DNA of 64,000 bases, from the NCBI GenBank assembly GCA_965112735.1, contig OZ218958.1, positions 124,001 to 188,000 on the forward strand, read 5' to 3'. Position numbers and translations under genes: made by a program. The notes under the pieces are model-generated. The model was not told the origin of the DNA. It did not search any database and saw only the letters and a program-made list of their open reading frames with translations. The stretch's first letter is position 1, and every line of letters starts with the position of its first letter. This DNA is from Phaeosaccion multiseriatum. Lineage: Eukaryota; Ochrophyta, other classes. Positions 22,701 through 34,072 of this stretch are shown here, piece by piece.

Positions 22701-25700
22701 CGGTCCGTGTCGCCCCCCTGCTGCTGCTCGACGACTTGGATGTGCGTGCGTGCGTGCGTACATACCATGCATGCATTCATGCGAGGAGAGGGAAGAGAGC
22801 AGAGTGTGGTAGCGGCAGCGGTGAGGTGAGGTGTAACGGCTGCAGCAGGCCAAGTGTTGCCGACAAACAACAGAACCATCGAGTATTCACTTGATTTGGC
22901 ACATCGCGTATCTTCACTCACGACCACTTACTCGCCTACTCACTCACCCGCACGTACCCCCCCGCGCCCCGCTGGCCCTGCCGTGCCCGCCGGCAATCCT
23001 CCTCCCCCAGCTCCACCGCCCAGTATGGATGAAGACAGTTCCCTCCGGTCCGTGTCGCCCCCCTGCTGCTGCTCGACGACTTGGATGTGCGTGCGTGCGT
23101 GCGTACATACCATGCATGCATTCATGCGAGGAGAGGGAAGAGAGCAGAGTGTGGTAGCGGCAGCGGTGAGGTGAGGTGTAACGGCTGCAGCAGGCCAAGT
23201 GTTGCCGACAAACAACAGAACCATCGAGTATTCACTTGATTTGGCACATCGCGTATCTTCACTCACGACCACTTACTCGCCTACTCACTCACCCGCACGT
23301 ACCCCCCGCGCCCCGCTGGCCCTGCCGTGCCCGCCGGCAATCCTCCTCCCCCAGCTCCACCGCCCAGTATGGATGAAGACAGTTCCCTCCGGTCCGTGTC
23401 GCCCCCCTGCTGCTGCTCGACGACTTGGATGTGCGTGCGTGCGTGCGTACATACCATGCATGCATTCATGCGAGGAGAGGGAAGAGAGCAGAGTGTGGTA
23501 GCGGCAGCGGTGAGGTGAGGTGTAACGGCTGCAGCAGGCCAAGTGTTGCCGACAAACAACAGAACCATCGAGTATTCACTTGATTTGGCACATCGCGTAT
23601 CTTCACTCACGACCACTTACTCGCCTACTCACTCACTCACTCGCCTACTCACTCGCGCACCCACTCACCGACATGTACCCCGCGTTGCACAGACTCCCTC
23701 TTGCGCGTCTTCTTGACTAGATCGTATGCGACGTGGAGGCGGGAGGATTCTCTATTCACAGCATCGCAAGAGGGGGGGGCAGACGAGGGTGCGAGCCCCC
23801 CAACAGCTGCCCCTGCGCTGCCCGTCCGCTTCTTCCTGCTGCTACTACTACCGGCAGCGGCGGGGGTGGACTGCTGCTGCCGCTGTTCCTGCTGGAGCTG
23901 CTCCAGCTGCCGCTGGTGCCGCTGCTGCAGCTCCCGCTTGTGCCGCTGCAGCTCCCGCTGGTGCCGCTGCAGCTGCCCCCGCTCTTCCTGCTGCTGTAGC
24001 ATCAACTGGTGCTGCTCCTCCCGGTGCCGCTGCTGGTGCTGCTCCTGCCGCGCTGTCTCAGCCTTGAGCAAATCCGCGTCTTCGCGGCGGCATTTCGCCA
24101 GCAGCGATTCCAGCTCTTCTTCCTGTGTCATGCCCATCACCTCATCAATGTACTGCCGCCTCTTGGCGGCGTCGTTCGTCCTCTTGATGCTAAAGGGTGC
24201 GGTGTCGAATATCGCTGTTGGAGACACACACGGGAAGCAAGAGGCAGCCAGAAGAAGCAAAAGCAAACGAATGAGAAAGGAGGCAAACAGTCATGAAGAT
24301 GGTGCAAAAGCAGGTGTGTTCCCCTACAGCCTCATTCATCGCTTTACCCTCCCCCGGCACGTTGAGGTGGTAGCATCACACACACCCCATGTCCCCGATA
24401 CCTTGAGGTGGCACACATGGGGTCTGCCCCTGCTCTTTGTATCTTTGCACCTTTGCATATAGGTTACAGAGGCACATACCTTTCTCCATCATTCTGTCTT
24501 GCCGCGGTGTAACCCTCTCCCAAGCCTCAGCGTGTGAGATGTCCCAGTCCTCCATTTCCCTTAGAACTAAGGCTTCGTCCTGCATACACCATGGCATACC
24601 TTGCAAAAGTAGGAAAGGAATACAGAAAGGCAGGACAGGACGAGGTAAAGTCAGTAAGACAGTAAGCCAGTAAGCCTCACTACCCCACTACCTCACTGCC
24701 CCCCTGCCTCACTACCTCACTACCTCTACAATCAGACAGTCAGGCAGTCAGACGCACCCACCTGGCTGCCCCTTGGAGCTGGGTCTCATGCCACCCCCCA
24801 TCCTCAGACCCAGCCCGTGCTTGCACTCCCCCGTCACCATGCCCCCGTCGAAGCGTGAGTATTGACCTTTGAAGTATTCTCCCGTCGCCATATTTACCAA
24901 GAGGAGGACAGCGCAATACACGAAACTATCCGCCCTCAGAAAACACCAGTGGCCGCTCTTTGTTTTGAAGGTCAGCTGAAGAAGGGGTACGGCTCGTTCC
25001 CAGTTGTTCCAGATCCCGGGAAGCATAAGGCCCACAACATGCTTGTGATGTGTGCACCTGTCATCCCCCTCAGCAACTGCGCCTACCAGTGCGTCGTTCA
25101 GCCTGAGGATCATGGTAGCACTGACTTCGGTAAAGCCATGCTTGGCCTGCTCTGCTCTCTCCGTCCCATCGACTATCCCGCATACAGAGCCGTCCAGCAA
25201 GCCGTCCGTATGCCCCGCATAGGCGACGGTACCATTCGGTACCCCCAAGTCGTGCACTGGCCCCATACGTTGATTGTTCTGCACAAAATTGATAGCGAGG
25301 GCCTTCACCCTCTCCCCTGGTGGTGCTCCTTGCTCGAAAATGGGCATATGCTCCCCCACCGCGGCCCCATGCTTGTCCCATAGCTCCCGCTGGAACTCCT
25401 CCTTCGAATAGACGTCGAAAGCACCACGAAGCCTCCCTGCGTCATTCCGGTTGAAGTACTTCCCATTCCGAATCACCTCTGCTACAAAATCAGGGGGGCA
25501 GTTCGCAAACCTCATGCCCCCCACTCTGCTGGGGACGGGCCCCTCTTTCTCCTTGTCAGGCAGTTGTCGTTTCTCAGGGTCAGGAATCGGCCAGTCTTCA
25601 TACTGCCTGGCTGCATCAGCGACTGCAGCGCGGATACGCATCTCTCGCACAAGACCGGTTCCGTCTGAACCAGTCTCCCTCACAACGTTGGGCCCTTGCA

Positions 25701-26739
25701 GTCGTCCCTGTCGTACCTGCGCAACAAAGAGAGGGATGGGTGAGAGAAAGACTCTCTACCGCGGTCGTAAACAAGTTGCTGGGGCATGGCCCCTCTTTTC
25801 TCCCTAGGTAAAATAGATACAGTACGACCGCGGTAGAGAGTCTTTCTCTCACCCATCCCTCTCTTTGTTGCGCAGGTACGACACGCACTGCAAGGGCTGA
25901 AGGGCCCAACGAGTAATAAAAAAGTGAGAAAAAAAATAGAGGGGAAACTGAAACTGAGAATCCCTCCTTCCGTGTAATACTAATAATGCTTGCTTGCTTT
26001 GCTTTGTGAACACATACCTGAATCCCTACCTCCTCCGGCGAGGGGGGCGACGAGGGGGCTTCGTGGATGGGGGGGGGGTGACCTCGCTCACGCTCGTGTG
26101 CTTCGACTGCGCGCGACGGATGATAAGGGGGAGGGGTTCTTGTCCGGCTGGGGCACGACGCGAGAGGGTGAGGAGACGGGGTGGGCGGGAGGCAAGAGGG
26201 GTGCACGAGGGGCAGGAAGGGAGATAAGAGACTGCAGCAGGGGTGCCTCCGGTAGCGGCCAATATATAAGGAGTCGTTAGCTCGTTACGCACCATCCAGG
26301 AGCGCTGAATGGTTTATAGCGAGGGTTTTAAAGTATGCACATAAGAGGAACGATTGGCATCGCTGTCAAGCTTTTTCCTTCGCGAGCAGTTGATCAGGCT
26401 GGCCCGCCATGATTTTTGTTCGTCCTCCCTTCCGGCCCGCTGGACTCTAAAACCTCTCGCTCACCTCTCTTCGTCGGAGCGATGCTGCTCATCTGCGTTG
26501 TGATGACCTTCTAGCTCCGCCCAGGCCCGCCTGGTTGCCGGGGCTTCTGCGACTTGGTCTAACACTTGGCCCATCAGTCCATTGAGGTCAAACACGTTCG
26601 CGTCGAGCTCCTCTTCACACAAGGCGTTGAGCTCGGCAGGTGAGAGGGCCAGGGAGCCGTCCCCACCGGGGCAAGATTCACACTCCTCATCATGATGGCT
26701 CCCCGCAGGAGGATGAGAGGAGGAGTCGCAGTGTGACAT
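19777..26739 (-). CDS. Multi-exon protein with unknown N-terminal region, Q-rich segment and seven C-terminal zinc fingers
   Basis: Exons on the minus strand with matching phase: 26739-26465, 26147-26018, 25716-24762, 24599-24480, 24214-23669, then a final exon starting at 20771 (or 20666) to 19777. The start MSHCDSSSHPP is the first Met in frame. The 318-codon exon carries a probably folded part (RFANCPPDFVAEVIRNGKYF, VSATMILRLNDALVGAVAEG) that I do not recognise. Then come a Gln/Arg-rich coiled region, Gly and Pro-Ala runs, a basic patch (PAKKKPR), and seven tandem 24-residue fingers (C-x4-C-x9-C-x2-H, as in CSIEGCGRDARKGGLCGKH). Possibly a nuclear DNA- or RNA-binding protein. The link of the last exon across the 345-bp array is inferred from phase only; these may be two genes. 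Confidence 0.6.
19797..20300 (-). repeat. 72-bp coding repeat, seven zinc-finger units
   Basis: Seven in-frame units of 72 bp encode the fingers. Units alternate between two sub-types (GRVA...YHHGER and ANVA...GKHGAR), suggesting growth by duplication of a two-finger block. Confidence 0.9.
20640..23640. repeat. 344/345-bp tandem array, about 8.6 units
   Basis: The anchor CTCGACGACTTGGATG recurs at 20659, 21004, 21349, 21694, 22038, 22383, 22727, 23072 and 23416: periods 345, 345, 345, 344, 345, 344, 345, 344. Units are almost identical; the length change is in a run of six or seven C. On the minus strand each unit has a possible acceptor (TGCTGCAG), an open stretch and a donor GTGAGTGAGT like that of the exon ending at 23669. 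Open frames within it repeat unit after unit and are not separate genes. Confidence 0.95.
25686..25911. repeat. Long inverted repeat covering a 3' splice site
   Basis: 25709-25769 and 25823-25883 are perfect 61-bp inverted copies around a 53-bp loop; with mismatches the arms extend to 25686 and 25911. The left arm contains the acceptor and first codons of the 25716-24762 exon; the right arm is its mirror inside the preceding intron. Confidence 0.95.
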
Positions 26740-27445
26740 GGTGCACCACAAGGGCCTGACTGCGGGCCGAGCGAAAGGGGACAGGATGCATGGAGTCGAG
26801 AGCGAAGCAAGGGGATTGAGGGTGGGGAAGCAAAGGGCGGAGTGGAGAAAACTTTTGGATAGAGGGGGCGAAGAGAAGGCCAGCTAACACGATGAGGGGA
26901 GAGAGGGGAGGGTGCTCGTGTCTGTCTCGTTCTTCCGCGGAAGATCCGCAGTCTCGTTCTAGTCTCGAAGATTTGACTCTCAGAACACTCTCTCACCTCT
27001 CTTGCGTCGTTACAGGTGAGGGCGGGTAGCGATGTGCTCCTCAGTCCACCCAAACAGCAGCTGCGATACAGCGCTGGCTGAGCGACCTAACGCCACGAGT
27101 AGCCACGAGCCACGAACGCTGACCTCAAGCGCGACCCGCCCTGCAAGCCCCTCGCAGCCGGGGCTAAGACGAATGCGCGGCCCGGGGGCACTCGCTGCTG
27201 CCGCTGCTGATGCTCTTCTACCCGCCGTGCTGCTGGCTCCCAGGCTTCCTATTATTATTTTCTAAACCTCCCCAAAAAAAATGGCTCGCGGCCGGGATTG
27301 GAGGCAGGGCTCAACATTACTATTACGTAAGGCATTACTTCATGTATAACAAAAACGAAGGAGACGGAGAGCCATCAGCACAAGGCCTCCACCTCCAAGC
27401 CTCCCGCCCCCATACACAACCTCTACACCGCAGTCGTGGGTTACA
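26740..27445. other. Divergent intergenic region
   Basis: Lies between the ATG of the minus-strand gene and the possible start of the next plus-strand gene. It should hold the minus gene's promoter and 5' UTR. A run of eight A after CCTCCCC near 27273 and the AT-rich TATTATTATTTTC (27250) are the only features seen. Confidence 0.4.
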
Positions 27446-28329
27446 ATGTCTACACCATCAATCACGGACGGCCCTCTTCGCCTCATCGTGTTGCTTCACG
27501 CGGATAGCCTGGAGGTAAGGATCCGTGGGGTGGGGATGAGTGGAGCGCAGCTCATCCTCACCAACCTCTCTCCCTCTGCTCTTGCACCCACCTCACCTTC
27601 TCCCCCCCCTCCTCCTCTCTATTGCTGCGCTCTCCTCAGGCGTGGTGGGGTCTATGAAGGGCCTGCGCTTCACCCTCATAGCCTCCTTGCTGCTGCAGAT
27701 GGTGACTCTGGGGGGCCTCATGCTCACTGACACGGTGTTCGGTGACCTCGAAGATGCGCGAGGGCAGAAGAGGCTCCAGGCCACGGTGTACATCACTGCG
27801 TGGCAGGCGCTGGCGGTTAGAGGTGGGCAAGGAGCCAGGCTACTCCAAAGTGTCCAAAGCGCGAGCAAGCTCCAAAATTACGCTCATGACGTTGCACGAC
27901 TTGAAGCTACGCTTGGAAGGAGGAGGAGAAGGCGCGACAGCAGGAAGCATTGAGGAGTACAAGCCAGACGTGAAGATCACCTCCTTCTCCAGTGGCTACG
28001 GCGGCAACTCCAAGAGGCTGCGTGAGTTGGCATCGGCAGAAGATAGGGCACGCGCGGCGGGGTATGGGCCGGCAAGCCTCACCCAAGAGCCCGACCATAC
28101 CCCCCCGGCGGCACCGACCACGAAGGCGAACAAGAAGAACCCTGCGGCAAGACGACCGGCGGCGGCGACAGCCACACACACCAAGGGCAAGGCCGCGCCC
28201 AAGAAGAAGGCCTCGCCTCGTGTCAAGAAGCGAAGAGCAGCAGGGGAGGACGGAGGAGGCGAGACGAACAAGCCCCCCGGGAAGAAGCGCAGAGCCAGAA
28301 TCATCGTCATCGACGATGATTCCGAGTAG
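27446..28329 (+). CDS. Uncertain lysine-rich basic protein
   Basis: A possible first exon 27446-27514 (MSTPSITDGPLRLIVLLHAD, donor GAG|GTAAGG) joins in phase to an exon starting at about 27699 (MVTLGGLMLTDTVFGDLEDA). Near 27820 the most protein-like reading switches frame to VGKEPGYSKVSKARASSKI and continues to the stop at 28329. That end is strongly basic (KAAPKKKASPRVKKRR) and finishes IIVIDDDSE, suggesting a nuclear or chromatin protein. The frame change needs a small unseen intron or an indel. No family recognised. Confidence 0.35.
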
Positions 28330-28837
28330 TCCATGTCGAGATGGTCGATAATATGTCGAGATGGTCGATAATGTCGACATGTCGATGTGTCGATATATGC
28401 CTGCTCGGCGCCGAGCTGGGGAATGTTCTTAATCTTCGGGGGTTGAGGGGAGATAAAGTGCAGAGCTTTGCGAGACGGGGAGGTGATCGATCCAGGGGGG
28501 GCGGAGGGAGGAGGGAAGGGCATGTCTTGTACAAAGGGGGGGCGACACAGCCACAAGGGGAAGGTAGCGCTTGGAGTCTCAGCAGCAGCAACAGCAGCAG
28601 CAACAGCAGCAGCAACAGCATCCAGAGAGCCAGATTCTGCCCATCAAGGGAAGGCAGGAAGAGAAGAGAAGAGAAGGGAAGGGAAGGGAGGGCTGGAGAC
28701 GGGAGGGGAGGGAGGCCCAGACATGTCCGGGCCTGTGCCACTTACTATGGACGGGTTGTGGTTTCATCAGTGCCAGTCAGAGCACGGGGAGAGGGAGAGA
28801 GAGAGAGGGGAGGTGGGGGGGGGGATGCTACTATGGA
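28330..28837. other. Spacer with TCGA-rich and CAG repeats
   Basis: 28336-28395 repeats GTCGAGATGGTCGATAAT and TGTCGA units. 28582-28620 is a CAG/CAA run, followed by purine-rich tracts. No convincing gene. Confidence 0.5.
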
Positions 28838-29493
28838 CTATTGGGAGGATGAGAAGACGTCCTCAGTCCCACAAGTTGCTCTGTCGGCGCACCACCCCGC
28901 TTTGACTGCGGGCTTGCCGCAGTCCACAGCCTTGCAAGCGAAGCCCCAATCCGCCTCAGCCCTGCTCACAATCCCCTTCAACCCCCCGCACTTCGCTCTG
29001 TCCTGGCAGAATTCTTTGCCTACGGCCGCGACCTTCTTGCAGTGCGGAGCCACGCACGAGCCCCTTTCTTCCACCAGATGCTCAAGACAAAGATGGGAAA
29101 CCCGGTGCCTCGTTGCCCCGCAATCGGGCTTCGCGCATGGCTTCCCGACTTGCGAGTGCTTGTGGCACAGCTGTCCGATTTCTCGTTCGGACTCACACCC
29201 TTCGCGTGTACATACGCCCCGAGACCGGCGGACACCGCTGCACCGTCCGCACAACCCCTCCCTCACCACTTGGTTCTGGGGGCATCCCTCAGCCGTCCGC
29301 CCTGGGCAGAGCGCGCGCGTCGATTCGGTTCGGTTCGGTGCAAGCACTTCCAACACTCTTGCTTGTACGCAACCGTCTTTCTCTTCTTACATTTCGAGCA
29401 GGTCTTCCTATGCCTCTGTAATCTTGCGTTCTCGGCGTCTTTTTGTTCCCTGGTTTTGCGCGGCTTCTCCTTCTTCCCCTTCCCCTTACCCAT
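28838..29493 (-). CDS. Short zinc-finger protein, duplicate of the 8868 gene
   Basis: Exons 29493-29391 and 29301-28838 with the same 89-nt intron as the paralogue give 188 aa. It starts MGKGKGKKEKPRK and carries CTREGCESEREIGQLCHKH, CAKPDCGATRHRVSHLCLEH and, unlike the paralogue, further Cys clusters (CVAPHCKKVAAVGKEFCQD; CKAVDCGKPAVKAGWCAD) before TAG. Because the zinc-binding pattern continues in frame, this copy looks like the more intact version of the domain. Function unknown; nucleic-acid binding is likely from the family type. Confidence 0.65.
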
Positions 29494-30126
29494 ACAAGGG
29501 CGGCCCGGCCCGGCGCCCTGACCCAGCCCTTCCGGCCTTCTCTCTTCCTTCCCCTCCTCTCTGATTCTTTACTACTACTAGCCGCACACACTATGCTTCA
29601 CCGCGTCGTGCGCACTGCCAGGAGGGTGCAGCAGCAGCGTGGTGGGCTCAGAACACCGTCAGCAGCGGCGGCGGCACGACCGCAAGCGTCCTCTTCGCCC
29701 GTCCCAGCGGCCGCAGCAGCGGCTTGCTTGCACACGACCCCGCCTCGCCTGCCTCGGCACGGTCACGTACAGCGACCCTGTGGCGGAGCTTAGCTATGCA
29801 CCCGGTAAGAGAGACCTTGCTTATTGGAGAGGGAAATCCTTCTCTTGTGCTCCCGCTCTTCAAGCTCTCCCCGCTCCCCTCTCTTGAAGAGGGAGATCCT
29901 TCTCTTGTGCTATCCCTCCCGCTCTCTCTCTCCCCCCCCCCCCGCTCTTGTTCTCTCTCGCTTTCCCTCTCTCTCTGACCCTGTCCCTTTGTCCTTCCCC
30001 TCCGCACACAGGCCCCGGAGTTCACATGCAAGGGGATCGTGGACGGGGAGATGGTGGACGTCAGTCTCTCGGACTACAGAGGCAAATGGGTGCTCCTGCT
30101 CTGGTACCTGGCCTCGTGGACTTACT
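29023..30126. repeat. Segmental duplication, copy B (inverted relative to 8116-9347)
   Basis: Carries the zinc-finger 5' part, the spacer and the first exon, intron and start of exon 2 of the Prx gene. Homology stops abruptly after GTGGACTTAC at 30117-30126. Confidence 0.93.
29594..30126 (+). pseudogene. Truncated peroxiredoxin pseudogene
   Basis: Starts MLHRVVRTARRVQQQ like the intact gene, and the exon 2 start (APEFTCKGIVDGEMVDVSLS) is recognisable at 30013. Two 4-bp insertions in exon 1 (about 29746 and 29793) shift the frame. The match ends one codon before the peroxidatic Cys block, after WTY. No thioredoxin part follows. It cannot make an active peroxidase. Confidence 0.9.
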
Positions 30127-31428
30127 TGGGTGGGGAGGCATTATTATTGAGACTCAAACGTACTTTCAAGCGATGATTGTACGCTGAGGTGTGGACAGGA
30201 GAGCATGGACTAGCACCGGCTGGTGATGATAGCTCATTCCTCGTACCTTGCCCCCCCCTCCCTCCTGCCTCCCTCTCCCTCTCCCACCAGCCAGGTGCCA
30301 CCCATCCAAGCCAAGTGGACAAATGAGTGGACTCTCGTGCATTCCAAAATGCCGCGGAGAAGCAGGCCGAGTGTGGTTGCGGAGTGAAGCAAGAGGCCGC
30401 TTTGCTGCCACTCTGCTGCCCAACCCCACCCACCGCCTCCCTCCCTTTCTCCTCTGTGTCCCCGCCCGCCTAGCTACTCTGCTCTGCACTGCACTTCACT
30501 GCCCTGGGCAGGTGTCCCGTCTCTGAGCGGGCAGGTGTCGCTGCCTGAGGGCACCAACTCCAGACAGACAGGTGCAGTAGCTAGTGCATGATGCCAATGT
30601 CTCCACCTCTCTCTCTCTGTGTGTGTATTCCCCTCTCTCCTCTCCCTCTCGCTCTCTCTCTCTTCCCCTCTCTTTCTCACCCCCCCCCCTTCTCTCTCTC
30701 GCGCTCTCTCCTCTCCCTCTCTCTCATCCTCCTCCTGTGCGCAACCTTAGGCAGCCCTGCTGCCCTGCTTCCCCTTGCAGTCGTGCTGACGAGGTGGTGT
30801 CGTCGCATTGGGGAGAGGAGGGCCATAGGAAGGGGATTTTGCGGGCCAGTGCTTGGAAGCACGCGTTGCGAAGCACGCGTGGCTAACGCGTGGCCAACGC
30901 GTGGGGAAAGTGGCGGGCGTGTGGTGGACTGCTTCATTTGTCTCGATCGATCCGAGGGAGGGGAAGGAAGGCAGCGCCGCACTCGTGTAGGGCAGGCAAG
31001 GCGCAACAAGCAAGATGGGCTTTCGCCTTGAAGGTGGAGAGGAAGCGGGGCATGATACTGTCTTTAATTAAGAAGGTTTAGTCGTGACCACATGAGCACC
31101 CCTCGGATCGAAACTCACTCTTCTTCTAAAACAATTGACAACACTATTTGAACATGTGAGGAAAAGACGACTCGCCAGACAGCATATTGGAAAACCTCAC
31201 CCGCCCCCCCCCCTCACCCACGAGAGCAGCTGGCGGGAACGGTGCTACATGCATGAAGAAACTCCAACAGCCCGCGATGGAAAAGCACCTCTTCACACCC
31301 TCTGGAGAGGCCATGCACTTGCTCTCCATAGAGCACTGTGCGATGACGACTTTGAACATTGACACAAAGCAACCCCCCAGAGCTGCGACGCTTCTCACAT
31401 CCGCAGCCCAATTTGTGTCACGTACGCC
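30127..31428. other. No recognisable gene
   Basis: Contains TC-rich microsatellites (30606-30730) and repeated ACGCGTGG units (30872-30903). Open frames are repeat-driven. The 3' end of the small minus-strand gene falls at its right edge. Confidence 0.5.
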
Positions 31429-31949
31429 TCACAACCCGGTGGCAGGAAGCGGCGCTGTGCCAGACACTTGTTCTAAGTACACCTGCAACTCCTCCAGTAG
31501 GAGGAGCCGCTCGACCTCCCAGCCCGTGCGATCCAGCTCCGCTTTTCCCTTAATCCTGGTGAGCTCGGCCAGCGACTCGTCGGGCAGACGGTTCCCGTTC
31601 TTGACTGCCTTCTCGCCCAGTTTGACGAAGGTATCGTGGAAGAGTTGAGCAGCCTGCACCTCCGCGTCGTCCTTGAGCCCCTCCTCAAGCAGACTCCGCG
31701 TGACATGCACCACGCGGGCTGAATTCGAATGCCAACAAGGTCGTCGCAAAGGGGGCATGGGGGGGGGGGGGGGTGTGGTGTGTGGTTGAGGGAGTAAGGG
31801 TATAGAAAAGGAGAGGGAAAAGGCCAGAGATACCACCACACAGCCCCCGGAAAGGGCTCCAACGAGAGGAGCGGGAGCACAAGCGAGCCGCGAGGCAGCA
31901 AGACGCCAAGACGCCACTCACCACCACCCGCTCGGCTAGTTGATTGCAT
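31429..31949 (-). CDS. Small conserved-looking protein of unknown function
   Basis: Two exons, 31949-31922 and 31718-31429, joined at phase 1, give 105 aa: a short Ser/Arg-rich start (MQSTSRAGG), then an amphipathic alpha-helical body (HVTRSLLEEGLKDDAEVQ, AQLFHDTFVKLGEKAVKNG, VERLLLLEELQVYLEQ). No Cys pairs or membrane segment. The basic start followed by helices would fit a small mitochondrial subunit or assembly factor, but that is a guess. It shares a 210-bp divergent spacer with the prolyl 4-hydroxylase gene. Confidence 0.6.
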
Positions 31950-32159
31950 CTTCTGCTGGATGGCCCGCCACACGATGGGTAGGGGGGTGTGTTCCTTCCT
32001 TATTGTGTTGTACGCTTGCTTTCAGCAGTGCTTTTTTGCGCTTTTGAAGGAGAGAGCCTTTCATGTCGACTTTTCAATTCGATTGCCTCTTCATTGCAAG
32101 TCGACCTCCTTCGAATTATAATCCTCCCCTCCCCCCTTCGATTATCCCCCTTCTGTACC
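31950..32159. promoter_or_regulatory. Short divergent promoter region
   Basis: 210 bp between the starts of the small minus-strand gene and the P4H gene. It contains TTCGAATTATAATCC (32110) and pyrimidine-rich stretches just before the P4H ATG. Function inferred from position. Confidence 0.45.
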
Positions 32160-33610
32160 ATGCGCTGGCTACAGTCGTCGCTGCTTCTGCTGGTGGTGGT
32201 GCAAGCCTGCGCCTTTGTTCCACAAGCCACCCCGTCCTCGGCAGCCGCCAAGCCTCCCTGCTCGGCAGCCGCAAGGCCCTTGTCGAGAGGGGGAGGAGCA
32301 CCACTGCCCAGCAGTGTTTGGAGCACGGCAGCAGTGCTGGACCTGCCCCCTTCCGAGCTCGATAGGCACATCGCTTTCGACGCCGAGTACAGCAAAATCC
32401 AGCGCCTACACACCTCTCCCGACGTGTTTATCGTGGACGACTTCCTCTCGCCAATCGAGTGCGATGATTTGATAGATGCGGTGCGTGTACGTGAGGGCGA
32501 GCCTCCCCTCTACATGCGTGGCTAGGTAGCTCGCGTATGCTCCTCGATCGTCCACCCCCCTCTCTCGCTCACCCGCCCCCCCTCTCTTTCTCTCTCTCTT
32601 CCCCATCGTGTCGCTGTGCTCGTCTCTCTCTTCCTCCTGCTCATGTTTGCCTGCTCCCCTCTCCCTGTGTCCAGGCCGTGAAGAAGGGGCTGGAGCAGAG
32701 CCCAACGGTGTACGCCGGTTGGTCACAAGTGAGTAGTGATTGTCATGTCATGTGCTGCTCAGTTGGACTCAACTACTCCGCCCGAGAGAGGGAGCGAGAG
32801 AGAGAGAGAGACAAGAGAGAGGAGGGAGAGACAGGCAGAGAGAAGGGGGGAGGGAGAGAGAGAGAACGAGAGAGGGCGAGGGAGAGAGAGCGAGGGACGG
32901 AGAGGAGGGAGAGAGAGAGAGCGCGAGAGAAAGAGAGAGCGAGAGAGAGAGAGGGAGAGAGAGAGAGAGAGCCTCCGTGTGGGAGGAATTGGGTGGAGAG
33001 CGGCACCACAGCTTGCGTAGGGCCTGTGTTGATCGACCGATCCGATCCCCTCTCGCCGTATGGCTCTGCACTCTGCACATACAAGCTCTGTTCATCAATC
33101 GACTCTGCCCTCCATATATACAAGCTCCCCCTCTGAGCGGTTCCCTGGCTCTCCCCTCCTCCCTCCCTCCCTCCCTCCCTCCAGGACGTGGCAGAGCTAC
33201 TCCGATTGGCGACGCTCGGACCCATAACATGGGCAGGGCTGCTGCGGCTGTGGCTACTCTCCAATGCAGGGGCCAGCAAGGTGGAGGCCTTCGTAGGCGG
33301 CTTGGAGGTGTGGTTCGGAGGGGTGGTGATCACCGGCCTGGGCCTGCTCGCCTGGGCCAAGAAGCGGGAGATGAATCTGCAGGTATATGGGTGTGGGTGT
33401 GGGAACATGAATCTGCAGGTATATGGGTGTGGGTGTGGGAACAGGGGCATGGACAATGGGACACTCTCTCTCTTGTCTCTCTTCCCTCTTCTCTCTCTCT
33501 CTCTCTCTCTTCTCTCTCTTCCCTCTTCTTTCTCTCTCCCTCTCTTCTCATTCTCTTCCTCATGACTCTCTTTGTCCCTCTCTCTTGTATGCCTCTTCCC
33601 TCTTCCCTCT

Positions 33611-33679
<69 letters not shown>

Positions 33680-34035
33680 GTGTGTGTGTGTGTCACTCCC
33701 TCTTTCTCTCTCTCCCACTCCCTCTCCCTCACCCTCTTCTCTCCCCCCCCCTCTCTCGCTCCTCTCTCTTGACTCTTTCTCTCTCCCCCACTCCCTCTCC
33801 CTCTCCCTCTGCTCTTCTCAGGGGCTGCGCACGAGCACAAGCACGACAGTTAAGGACCTCAACCGCTCAAGAGGGGCGGAGGCCTTTGTGAGGAAGGCGG
33901 AGGGGCTGCTACGCTCAGATCCTTCCACCTTCGAGGCTCCCACCGTCATTAGATACGAGCCCGGACAGGTAGGAGGGAGGGAGGGGCGGAGGGGGGGTGT
34001 GAGGGTGAGAGAGCGGCGATGCTGCTGTATCACCA

Positions 34036-34072
<37 letters not shown>

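Noticed and set aside
20786-23616. Dozens of repeated 60-110 codon frames
   Set aside because: One frame set recurring in each 345-bp unit; not separate genes.
20640-23640. CRISPR-like array
   Set aside because: Units are identical over their full 345 bp, without short repeats and unique spacers, and the genome is eukaryotic.
28838-29493. The duplicated zinc-finger copy as a pseudogene
   Set aside because: Its frame is intact, keeps the splice sites and carries more complete Cys patterns than the other copy.
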